Assembly: GCA_015522055.1 (NCBI GenBank)
Contig: WAMZ01000031.1
Coordinates: forward strand, 1-9,596
Length of the DNA: 9,596 nucleotides
From: Candidatus Geothermarchaeota archaeon
GTDB lineage: Archaea > Thermoproteota > Nitrososphaeria > Geothermarchaeales > JDFR-13
Reading direction: 5' to 3'
Both the position numbers and the translations under genes were made by a program. Under the pieces are notes generated by a model that was not told where the DNA came from, searched no databases, and saw nothing but the letters and a program-made list of their open reading frames with translations. Positions 1 to 5,985 of this stretch are shown here, in pieces. Each line of letters starts with the position of its first letter. Position 1 is the first letter of the stretch.

Positions 1-551
1 GTTCATGTACAACAAATGCATTGGCGCCGCTTATCAAGGTTTTGGAGGATAAGTTTGGCATCGTCTCGGGCCAGATGACTACCATACATGCATATACTAA
101 TGACCAGCGTCTACTGGATAGTGTCCATAAAGATTTTAGGAGGGCTAGAGCAGCAGCTGTAAATATTGTGCCCACTAGTACGGGTGCGGCCAAGGCTATA
201 TTCCAGATATATCCCCACCTGAAGGGTAGGCTTAATGCCATAGCTGTAAGGGTTCCCGTTAGCGATGGATCACTCGTAGACCTCAATGTATACCTGGAGA
301 AGGATGTGACTAAGGAGGAGGTTAATGAGTCGTTTAAGGAGGCGTCGGAGACCTATCTGAGGGAGTCATTGCTATATGTTGATGAGCCGATAGTCTCCAG
401 TGACATTATAGGGCTACCCTATCTATCGATATTCGATAGCCTCCTCACCTCAGTTAGTGGAGGGAATATGGTTAAGGTTGTTGCGTGGTACGATAATGAG
501 TATGGCTATGCCTATCACCTTGCTAAGTTGATAGCTAGGCTACTTGGTTAG
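1..551 (+). CDS. gap: Glyceraldehyde-3-phosphate dehydrogenase, bacterial type, C-terminal half (partial)
   Basis: This is the catalytic half of phosphorylating GAPDH, the cytosolic glycolytic enzyme that oxidises glyceraldehyde 3-phosphate to 1,3-bisphosphoglycerate with NAD(P). The 5' part, with the Rossmann domain, lies outside the window. The first full codons read SCTTN, the bacterial/eukaryotic active-site motif, with the catalytic Cys codon at bases 6-8. Then follow TTIHAYTNDQ with the catalytic His, the HKDFRRARAAAVNIVPTSTG phosphate-binding stretch, EPIVSSDI and WYDNEYGY near the end. Archaea of this type normally carry the distinct archaeal GAPDH with an SCNTT-like active site, so this copy probably has a bacterial-type ancestry. 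Codon use matches its neighbours, so any transfer is not recent. The stop overlaps the next start (TAGTG), which suggests co-transcription. The family call is very safe; cofactor preference cannot be read from this half. Confidence 0.95.
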   Translation, partial: SCTTNALAPLIKVLEDKFGIVSGQMTTIHAYTNDQRLLDSVHKDFRRARAAAVNIVPTSTGAAKAIFQIYPHLKGRLNAIAVRVPVSDGSLVDLNVYLEKDVTKEEVNESFKEASETYLRESLLYVDEPIVSSDIIGLPYLSIFDSLLTSVSGGNMVKVVAWYDNEYGYAYHLAKLIARLLG

Positions 552-1255
552 TGGTGCTGATGCTCCACTGTCTCTCCGAGTTGTTTAGGCCATATATGGA
601 GGGGTTTATCAAGAGGTATAGGGAGGGCCTCGAATTTAGGGAGGTCTATATCGACGAGGCACTATATATGGTTGATAGGGAGGGCCGACGCCTCACCCCT
701 CCCAAACTATATATGGAGATGGGTAGTTCTACCTCTATATCTGTGGCTAGGAGGCCGGTCTATGGTGTATATATGCATAGTAGGTCGATTAACCGGGTTA
801 TAAAGCTACTTTCGAGTAAACATAATATATTGTCTCTCGACCTAACCCTACTTCAGATTCATAGAAAGGTGTCTAGGGATTTCCTAGGTAGATATTGTGA
901 TGTGGCACTGGTATCCAGTGATTTGGCTAAGGAGCTTGATACCGACTCGGATGAATCTATATATATTGAGTGGCTCTATGGGGCCAGATTGATGGCTGGT
1001 GAAGACCCCCCGATAATATTATCTGTAGATGAGGATCCGGTGCATGCCTTGGCTACATATCTATATGGGGTGAGGCCGATATTAAGCCTATTGGGTGAGT
1101 GGGTCTTACTCAATCCGGTGAGGCCCATAGATGGGTGTGGGGAGGATGTGGGGGTAGAGGCTGTTAGGGTGGATGGTTCTCCAGCCGAGGGTATAGAGGA
1201 CCTGTATGGATTTGTTGTTAGGTGTGGTGGGAGGTGCTTCCTAGAGCTTGTTTAG
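551..1255 (+). CDS. Uncharacterised protein, possibly a degenerate PfkB-fold protein
   Basis: I do not recognise this 234-residue protein with confidence. It starts with GTG sharing its G with the gap stop codon; an in-frame ATG at 560 is an alternative. It has no signal peptide and no clear membrane segment, so it is probably cytosolic. The order of strand-like and motif-like segments loosely follows the middle of ribokinase/PfkB sugar kinases: a YMVDREGRR stretch near residue 40, ILSLDLTLL near 93-101 (compare the PfkB 'sxDxN' strand), a DVALVSSDLAKEL stretch near 117-129 (compare the 'adivf.ne.Ea..l' strand), IILSVDEDP near 155, and DGCGED near 194-199 where PfkB has DTxGAGD. The N-terminal substrate domain and the C-terminal helix region would be missing and the catalytic motif is altered. 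This resemblance is weak inference. Linkage to gap would fit a role in sugar metabolism, but the function is unknown. It converges with the next gene with only three bases between stops. Confidence 0.8.
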   Translation: MVLMLHCLSELFRPYMEGFIKRYREGLEFREVYIDEALYMVDREGRRLTPPKLYMEMGSSTSISVARRPVYGVYMHSRSINRVIKLLSSKHNILSLDLTLLQIHRKVSRDFLGRYCDVALVSSDLAKELDTDSDESIYIEWLYGARLMAGEDPPIILSVDEDPVHALATYLYGVRPILSLLGEWVLLNPVRPIDGCGEDVGVEAVRVDGSPAEGIEDLYGFVVRCGGRCFLELV

Positions 1256-1258
1256 GGA

Positions 1259-1561
1259 TTAACCTTTTCTATTGAGTCTATCCACATTGATGAGTCCCAA
1301 TTCACTGAGTAGTATAACTAACTCCCTTATCTTATTCCTAGTTTTGATTCCCTTATCTGTTATCCTATATAGCCTCTTACCATCCTCCGTATAGACCTCT
1401 TCTATCAGGCCACCTTCTATCATCTGGTTCAGCCTCTCCTTTACTCTGGGGTTGGGCATATTTGAATATGTACATATGTGGCTTATAGTAACGCCTTCCT
1501 TATCTAGGGACTCTAATATGTCCAGCAGTATCACTAGGTCAGGCCTGTACTTCACTTCCAA
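1259..1561 (-). CDS. Winged helix-turn-helix transcriptional regulator (HTH_45-like)
   Basis: This is a small archaeal winged-helix DNA-binding protein of about 100 residues. The pattern fits the HTH_45/PadR-like group. An N-terminal helix PDLVILLDIL (7-16) is followed by a helix-turn-helix around 23-48 (TISHICTYSNMPNPRVKERLNQMIEGGLIEE), a wing with the typical 'dGkrLYRITDKGI' pattern (60-72), and a C-terminal amphipathic helix likely used for dimerisation. The start is a TTG that overlaps the end of the upstream membrane-protein gene by 23 bases; a GTG two codons later would also serve. The overlap indicates one transcript and linked translation with the membrane protein, suggesting that the pair works together, perhaps with the membrane protein sensing and the regulator acting on DNA. 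No ligand-binding domain is visible. The family is fairly sure; the regulated genes are unknown. Confidence 0.85.
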   Translation of the reverse strand: MEVKYRPDLVILLDILESLDKEGVTISHICTYSNMPNPRVKERLNQMIEGGLIEEVYTEDGKRLYRITDKGIKTRNKIRELVILLSELGLINVDRLNRKG

Positions 1562-2204
1562 TAACCCTCTCTCTAGCCTCCAACATCATAAGCACTAGGC
1601 TTGTGAAGGCGAATAGGTCGAAGTATATTACTGCCATATATGCGAATTCCCCTGGGAATGCTAGGTTTACAACCCTTCCGACCATGATTAGTAGGAGTGA
1701 TATTGTCCATAGATTGCTGCTGAATAGCTGGTGTTTACTCCTAATGGTAAGAAGTATAAATATGACCAGCTCAATCACGAGGATTACCGACATTATTCTC
1801 AGTAGTGTCAGTAGTGTGGCTATTATGGGTGCTAGTCCAGCTGGTAGTAGTACATCATACTCTGCGCCCCCGCTTCTGGCTCTATAGATGGATATGATGA
1901 GTAGCCCTAGGCCTAGGATTAAATAGAAGTTGTATAGTATATAGGATACTTCATTGAGTGTTATTAATACCTCATTGTCTACAATCATCATGAGATCTAG
2001 GCCTATGGATACGAGGTTTAGAACGAGTAGAGAGAGGGATGAGAATAGGAATGACGCGAACCCATAAAATATTAGCCTAATCTCCTTTAGATTTAGGGTC
2101 CTGTAGACGTCGCCTAGGGTTGTGAATAGATACCAGGTAAATATGGATATCAATCCTCCGAAGGCTGCTGATAATGCTAGAAATATTGTTGTGAAGCCCG
2201 GCAT
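1539..2204 (-). CDS. Polytopic membrane protein (about seven segments), unknown function
   Basis: This 221-residue protein is almost entirely hydrophobic stretches separated by short loops: approximately residues 5-27, 43-67, 84-106, 119-136, 138-153, 164-180 and 186-207. That gives about seven transmembrane helices, with a short charged tail (EARERVIGSEVQA) predicted to face the cytoplasm. The charged loops RTLNLKEIR and YRARSGG also look cytoplasmic. I see no catalytic motif, heme ligands or transporter signature. It begins with ATG about 35 bases downstream of a TATA-like element on the minus strand, so it is the first gene of a two-gene unit with the overlapping winged-helix regulator. 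A 7-segment membrane protein next to a small DNA-binding protein suggests a sensor-regulator pair, but that is inference from position only. It could equally be a small membrane enzyme or transporter component. Confidence 0.8.
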   Translation of the reverse strand: MPGFTTIFLALSAAFGGLISIFTWYLFTTLGDVYRTLNLKEIRLIFYGFASFLFSSLSLLVLNLVSIGLDLMMIVDNEVLITLNEVSYILYNFYLILGLGLLIISIYRARSGGAEYDVLLPAGLAPIIATLLTLLRIMSVILVIELVIFILLTIRSKHQLFSSNLWTISLLLIMVGRVVNLAFPGEFAYMAVIYFDLFAFTSLVLMMLEARERVIGSEVQA

Positions 2205-2229
2205 CTATTTAGCACCACTATATTAAATA

Positions 2230-2246
2230 TTCGATTTATATATTAT
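2230..2246 (-). promoter_or_regulatory. TATA-box promoter for the membrane protein / winged-helix unit
   Basis: Read on the minus strand the stretch gives AATATATAAATCG. Its centre lies about 36 bases before the ATG at 2204, which would place the transcription start about 10 bases before that codon, giving a short leader. This is the usual archaeal arrangement. The element is nearly symmetrical, so it could also serve plus-strand transcription with a longer leader. Confidence 0.5.
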
Positions 2247-2286
2247 TTGTTAATTACTACATAAGTTAAGTATAGTTAGATGTCCA

Positions 2287-2300
2287 TTTAATTATATATA
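2287..2300 (+). promoter_or_regulatory. TATA-box promoter for the prenyl synthase gene
   Basis: The sequence TTTAATTATATATA lies in the 104-base divergent intergenic region. With the archaeal spacing of about 25 bases from TATA centre to transcription start, initiation falls near 2318-2322. That is downstream of the first possible ATG (2309) and just before the ATGs at 2327 and 2336, which argues for a nearly leaderless transcript using one of the later starts. Confidence 0.5.
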
Positions 2301-2326
2301 GCCTCTGTATGCATCGGGCTGACGAG

Positions 2327-3268
2327 ATGGTTGTCATGGATTTAAGGTATGATGTTAGCCTTTTGGTCGGCTCAGGTGAGCTCCCGAAGCATTACCTAAA
2401 GTATATGGAGGATATCGGTAGGAAGATCCTCCGTAGTCTCAATAGGGTTTTATCCAGGCTTGAGCTGGATGACGAGTTGTTGAAGAAGGCTGTGTATCAT
2501 CTTGTCGGTAGGGGTAAGCTGGTTAGAGGTATCTTAAGTTATATTCTGGGGGTTTCACTGGGTGGTGATGAGTCTAAGGTATTGCTGGTGTCTACTACAG
2601 CTGAGCTATATCATACGGCGAGCCTCATCCACGATGATATAATAGATGATTCGAGTTTCAGGAGGGGGGTTCCCACCGTTCATCGCCAGTATGGATTGAA
2701 TAGGGCTATCATAGCGGGGGATCTCCTAATCGTATATCCAAATTATCTCCTGTCTAGTCTTGGTGGTGATGTGGTTAGGATATTTGCGGAGGCGGGTATA
2801 AACCTATGTGATGGTGAGGCTCTCGAGTTAAATTATCTTGGGAGGGTGGATGAGGTTGACCTAGACCTATATAACAAGATTGTTTATAAGAAGACTGCGA
2901 GTTTATTCGAGAAGATTCTTGAGGCTGTTGGGCATGTATCAAATAGGGGTGACTTGATACCTATATTGAGGAGCCTCGGTAGATATCTCGGGATGGCTTT
3001 CCAGTATAGGGATGATGTCCTTGACTTCATCGGCGACCCGAATGTCATGGGTAAGCCGAGTGGAATGGATGTCGGTAAGCCCAACCTAATTATGGTGTTG
3101 ATGAATACATATGGCATGGGTGTTGATGAGGCCTTGGAATACTCTTACGGCCTGGTCTCTAGATATGTGGCTAAGTCACAGGCTATATTGAACGATATAC
3201 CTATAGGGTCTTTCCACAAGGAGATTCTACATCTATTGATTGATAAACTGGGTGAGAGGCCTGGTTAA
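2327..3268 (+). CDS. Trans-prenyl diphosphate synthase (polyprenyl synthetase), possibly medium/long chain
   Basis: The enzyme adds isopentenyl diphosphate units head-to-tail to an allylic diphosphate, making precursors of archaeal lipids or of quinone side chains; it acts in the cytosol. The all-helical family is clear: GKLVRG (63-68) for substrate binding, the first Asp-rich motif DDIID (103-107) followed by RRG, the Lys-Thr pair in YKKTA (187-191), and FQYRDDVLD (225-233) as the second Asp-rich motif followed by GKP and the D(x)GKPN segment. Five residues before the first motif there is Ala rather than the bulky aromatic typical of short archaeal GGPP synthases, and the HTASLIHDDIIDDS context resembles hexa- to octaprenyl synthases; a Tyr at -8 may still limit length. 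I chose ATG 2327 because the TATA box places initiation downstream of ATG 2309; 2309 (six residues more) and 2336 are alternatives. The membrane-protein gene starts within two bases of its stop, so they are probably one operon. Confidence 0.93.
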   Translation: MVVMDLRYDVSLLVGSGELPKHYLKYMEDIGRKILRSLNRVLSRLELDDELLKKAVYHLVGRGKLVRGILSYILGVSLGGDESKVLLVSTTAELYHTASLIHDDIIDDSSFRRGVPTVHRQYGLNRAIIAGDLLIVYPNYLLSSLGGDVVRIFAEAGINLCDGEALELNYLGRVDEVDLDLYNKIVYKKTASLFEKILEAVGHVSNRGDLIPILRSLGRYLGMAFQYRDDVLDFIGDPNVMGKPSGMDVGKPNLIMVLMNTYGMGVDEALEYSYGLVSRYVAKSQAILNDIPIGSFHKEILHLLIDKLGERPG

Positions 3269-3269
3269 T

Positions 3270-5099
3270 ATGGTTAATATGCTAGAGTGGGCCGCCTACT
3301 CAGTAATTATATTATCCGCCATACACACTATACTCGTCCTGAGATATAATTTTAGGAGGAGGAATGTTGAGCGGCTGCTAGGTATATTCCTCTTTATAGC
3401 CGTTTTGGTCGAGTTTATACTCTACACAATGATATTTATTGAGAGGGATTATGGATACCGCGTGGTCTTCGAATATATCTATAATGAGGCCTCTATAAGC
3501 CATATTATCACATCCATATTCTACACGAACCCATTTGTCCCAGCAACACTAATTCTGCTCTTGCTATCCCTTATCACTAGATATATGTTTATGGGGTATA
3601 TGGGTAGGGAGCACTTCAGGCGTTTTGTTTGGGGCTCCTCACTATATACACTAGTGATTCATATAGGGATCTTGGTCTCCGGCATCTATGATTCGACTGG
3701 TTATGTGGTTGGGCAGGGTATGGGGGGCTTCCTCTTTCAGTCGGATCCACTTTTCATAACCCTATATATTTTTATTTTCACTGCATCCATCCTCGCCATA
3801 TTCTCGGGACTAGTGCTTTATGCGACTTGGGTCAGGAAGATTGATAGGCTCTTTGGATGGGCTGGGTTATCTACGACAGCGGCGCTCGCCCTTCTTATGG
3901 CTGGATTTGTCCTAAGGATCTATATGTACGTTTTACTGGAGGCTAGGAGGGACCCCATTGTTTTCAAGACTATAGACTTGGTGATACTGGGTGGATTGGC
4001 TGCCATTCTATTCGCGAAGGATTCACTGGTGCTTGGCCGTAGACGTGTATTAGGTTGCCTAGCCTTCTCATCTACGTTGCTCATATCGTATTTTACTATG
4101 GTGCTTGCCTATATGGAGCCAAGTATTATGTTGGGTAGTGTAAACGCTATAGATATCTATAAACTGTCTTCATTCCTCATCTTGCCATTTATTCTAGGCT
4201 TTATCCTTATGGGCATGGAGGTTTATAGGAGACCATTCTATCCATGGATGTCCACTGATGACGATTATTTTATTAGGGTGTCGACGTCGTCCGTCTATTT
4301 CCTGGTTGTCGTTAGTATATTATATATGGTTCTCACCCTCTCCGTCTACTATACTTTTGGTGGGAGCCCCGCCCCTAGTGGTGAGTATGCTTACTCAGTT
4401 TATGTGATATTCTTAATCTCGATAGTGATGGCTCCATTATCATATGCGGTTATTCTTCGGTGGAGGAACTTCTATTTACTTTATGGTCTTATTGTATTGC
4501 TACTTCTATTATTCGTGGGGGCTAGGACGTATAAATTATTTGACCTAAGTGGGTATGTGCAGTATATGGGGGTCATAGGCCTCGTCTCATCATTAATATT
4601 GATTGTTAGGGGTCGGTTCAGGAAGGGTGTAGTTATATATGGCCTTCTGTTCTCTATGGTATTCGCGTTGATTTATGTGGCGGGAGCTCCCGGTAACTAT
4701 GATACGGGTAATATTGTTGGCTTGGGCTCGATGTCCTTTGACGGTCTAAAAGTAGATTATATTAGTCATCGTCTGATTGATAGCCCGATTTTGGTTAGTC
4801 TGAGGGATGGGAATGCAACTTCTCCACTATATAAGGGTATAGAGGTTGAGTTGGGTTTGGCCAATGGTGAGTATGTAATTAGGAGGGTTCAGCAACCTAG
4901 TGTCGATGTATTTTACTCCCCAGGCATACTTATAGATAACGGCTTATCGACTTATAAGGTGCTAGTCTCAAGTTTCACGGCCGACGGCTCATCTATCACC
5001 ATCGGTATAGCTAAATATGGGTTTATAAGTAGTCTGCTGCTGGCTATATATACAGTTGTAGGGGCGATCGCCCTCATACTATATGATAAGGAGTTTTAG
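3270..5099 (+). CDS. Large polytopic membrane protein, CcmF-like but lacking heme motifs
   Basis: This 609-residue protein has about a dozen or more hydrophobic helices, then a non-membrane domain (about 472-583, probably outside the cell membrane) and a last helix (584-604). The layout and length match CcmF, the heme-handling subunit of System I cytochrome c maturation (E. coli CcmF is about 650 residues). Several stretches align in order: RVVFEYIYNEASIS (64-77) with the CcmF 'xVAYVASxS' region; FLFQSDPLF (154-162) with 'LLQDPGLIF'; ARRDPIVFKTIDLVILGGL (225-243) with 'FWDPVENASFMPWLAG'; and MLGSVNAI (287-294) with 'VLxSVHAF'. The Trp-rich WWD signature is gone and the CcmF heme-ligand histidines are replaced (SVHAF to SVNAI, no HPP, no IHSL). 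The CcmF relation is my alignment by eye, not a search; the loss suggests a changed job. ATG 3270 was chosen; ATG 3279 or an upstream TTG at 3240 inside the previous gene are possible. Confidence 0.85.
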   Translation: MVNMLEWAAYSVIILSAIHTILVLRYNFRRRNVERLLGIFLFIAVLVEFILYTMIFIERDYGYRVVFEYIYNEASISHIITSIFYTNPFVPATLILLLLSLITRYMFMGYMGREHFRRFVWGSSLYTLVIHIGILVSGIYDSTGYVVGQGMGGFLFQSDPLFITLYIFIFTASILAIFSGLVLYATWVRKIDRLFGWAGLSTTAALALLMAGFVLRIYMYVLLEARRDPIVFKTIDLVILGGLAAILFAKDSLVLGRRRVLGCLAFSSTLLISYFTMVLAYMEPSIMLGSVNAIDIYKLSSFLILPFILGFILMGMEVYRRPFYPWMSTDDDYFIRVSTSSVYFLVVVSILYMVLTLSVYYTFGGSPAPSGEYAYSVYVIFLISIVMAPLSYAVILRWRNFYLLYGLIVLLLLLFVGARTYKLFDLSGYVQYMGVIGLVSSLILIVRGRFRKGVVIYGLLFSMVFALIYVAGAPGNYDTGNIVGLGSMSFDGLKVDYISHRLIDSPILVSLRDGNATSPLYKGIEVELGLANGEYVIRRVQQPSVDVFYSPGILIDNGLSTYKVLVSSFTADGSSITIGIAKYGFISSLLLAIYTVVGAIALILYDKEF

Positions 5100-5104
5100 A
5101 TTTA

Positions 5105-5221
5105 TGGTAGCCCCGCCCGGATTCGAACCGGGGTCACCGGCTCTCTCCTCCGGCCCATCTATATAGGCGCCGTTGGCGCCGATCCAGAGGCCGGCATCCT
5201 TGGCCGCTAGACGACGGGGCT
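5105..5221 (-). tRNA. trnQ: tRNA-Gln (anticodon CUG) with a 41-base intron
   Basis: On the minus strand a full cloverleaf can be drawn. It has an acceptor stem AGCCCCG/CGGGGCT, D stem GUCU/GGAU, anticodon stem CCGGC/GCCGG, variable loop UGAC, T arm CCCGG-UUCGAAU-CCGGG, discriminator A and an encoded CCA. After removal of the intron the anticodon loop is CUCUGGA, giving CUG, which reads the Gln codon CAG; the anticodon lies at 5185-5187. The mature length is 73 bases plus CCA. The gene converges with the CcmF-like gene with only five bases between its CCA end and that stop codon. A TATA element about 35 bases upstream of the 5' end fits transcription in this direction. tRNA-Glu was considered because the D arm looks similar, but no placement of the intron gives a UUC or CUC anticodon with a good loop. 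Confidence 0.95.
5143..5183 (-). other. tRNA intron at position 37/38 (bulge-helix-bulge type)
   Basis: The insertion separates G37 from A38, the canonical archaeal site. Exon CUCU (loop 32-35) can pair with GGAG near the intron 3' end, flanked by three-base bulges GGA and AGA. Cutting after the second base of each bulge gives a perfect seven-base anticodon loop. The intron's own UCGGC can pair with GCCGG beyond the bulge (one unpaired A), and its interior contains GGCGCC-AAC-GGCGCC, a strong hairpin. Splicing would be by the archaeal tRNA endonuclease and ligase. The intron is too short to encode a homing enzyme. Confidence 0.85.
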
Positions 5222-5249
5222 TCCTAATATGATAGTTTAATTAAGGGAT

Positions 5250-5262
5250 ACATTTATATAGT
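5250..5262. promoter_or_regulatory. Symmetrical TATA element between tRNA-Gln and the flavin reductase gene
   Basis: The sequence ACATTTATATAGT reads as a TATA box on both strands. On the minus strand its centre is about 35 bases from the tRNA 5' end, giving a start about ten bases upstream of the mature tRNA. On the plus strand initiation would fall near 5282, leaving a leader of about 50-70 bases before the reductase. A second AT-rich stretch at 5315-5329 could serve the plus gene instead. Confidence 0.5.
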
Positions 5263-5353
5263 TTTATTGATTCTAGCGACTCATTCCATCGATTATTTAT
5301 TGCGTGAATCTGGTTCTATAATAATTTTTATGGATGGTATTAAGAGGATACTT

Positions 5354-5887
5354 ATGGATCAAATTAGGCTGGTCCAGCCCTCTATAGCTGTCCTCGTTAG
5401 CTCGAGCCATGGTGGGAGGGATGCTCTCCTAACGGTGGCATGGGTTGTTCCCGTGTCCTATGTCCCTAGTAGGGTGGCTATAGCCGTTTCAAGGGAGAGG
5501 TATTCTTATGATATTATCAGGGGGAGCCGTATGTTTGCTGTTAATGTTATGGAGTTTGATTATGTTGAGGCTGTTTATAGGGCCGGGACATTGTCTGGTA
5601 GGGATGTTGAGGATAAATTCGCTGCGTGTGGTTTGACACGTGGGGTGGGGAGGACGCTGCCTATAGCGGTGGTTGAGGAGGCCCTGGGTGTCGTGGAGTG
5701 CAGGGTTATTAGGGTCGTTGAGGCCGGTGACCACGACTTATTTATAGGTGATGTGGTGGATGCATATGTGAGGGGTAAATATACTACTCATTGGGATGTT
5801 TCGAGCTATAGACCTATTCTATATATCTCTGAGGGGCATTTCATAACTATAGATCCAGGTAGCCTCAGGAAGTATGATATAAGCTGA
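5354..5887 (+). CDS. Flavin reductase-like FMN-binding split-barrel protein
   Basis: The 177-residue protein matches the flavin-reductase/DIM6-NTAB family of FMN-binding split barrels, small cytosolic flavoproteins that reduce or carry flavin for partner oxygenases or act as NAD(P)H:flavin oxidoreductases. Visible features are an N-terminal QPSIAVLVSS strand, the DALLTVAWVVPVSYVPSRVAIAVS core (family pattern 'n..t.sw..PvS..Pp.v.vsv'), SYDIIRGSRMFAVNVME, the 'AGTLSGRDVEDKFAACGLT' stretch (family 'sG...dKf...gl'), and GVVECRVIRVVEAGDHDLFIGDVVDAYV (family 'l.c.v........h..~~GeVv'). The start at ATG 5354 is supported by GAGG six bases upstream and by where the family usually begins; ATG 5330 or TTG 5267 would add unrelated residues. 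It appears to be a single-gene unit followed by an inverted repeat. The substrate cannot be inferred. Confidence 0.9.
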   Translation: MDQIRLVQPSIAVLVSSSHGGRDALLTVAWVVPVSYVPSRVAIAVSRERYSYDIIRGSRMFAVNVMEFDYVEAVYRAGTLSGRDVEDKFAACGLTRGVGRTLPIAVVEEALGVVECRVIRVVEAGDHDLFIGDVVDAYVRGKYTTHWDVSSYRPILYISEGHFITIDPGSLRKYDIS

Positions 5888-5889
5888 AT

Positions 5890-5921
5890 AGATATTTACC
5901 TAGGGTGTCTAGGTAATATCT
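5890..5921 (+). terminator. Inverted repeat after the flavin reductase gene, likely terminator
   Basis: Thirteen-base arms (AGATATTTACCTAG with one extra T, and CTAGGTAATATCT) surround a five-base loop GGTGT, two bases after the stop codon. T-rich sequence (CATTTGTTTG) follows on the plus strand. This fits a transcript 3' end signal for the reductase. Because archaeal termination mostly depends on T tracts, a protein-binding palindrome (the arms contain CCTAG/CTAGG) upstream of the next operon is the main alternative. Confidence 0.5.
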
Positions 5922-5939
5922 CTCCATTTGTTTGTATAT

Positions 5940-5954
5940 GGGAAGATATTTAAC
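5940..5954 (+). promoter_or_regulatory. Promoter (BRE/TATA) of the UPF0282-SMC-kleisin operon
   Basis: A purine run GGGAAG is followed directly by GATATTTAAC, the usual archaeal BRE-TATA arrangement. Its centre is about 37 bases before the ATG at 5986, predicting a transcript leader of about ten bases. No other promoter-like gap exists between the genes downstream, so this probably drives the whole operon. Confidence 0.5.
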
Positions 5955-5985
5955 GACCCATTTACAAGGTAAGGTTTAGAGATAT

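Noticed and set aside
1603..1887. Plus-strand open frame opposite the membrane-protein gene
   Set aside because: It lies wholly antisense to a well-supported membrane protein, has no family pattern, and its composition mirrors the opposite strand.
5105..5221. tRNA-Glu reading of the tRNA gene
   Set aside because: The D arm looks like tRNA-Glu, but the spliced loop CUCUGGA gives anticodon CUG (Gln), and the acceptor stem AGCCCCG/CGGGGCT with A73 is consistent with tRNA-Gln.
5267..5353. N-terminal extension of the flavin reductase from TTG 5267
   Set aside because: The extra residues do not fit the family, and a ribosome binding site (GAGG) sits before ATG 5354.
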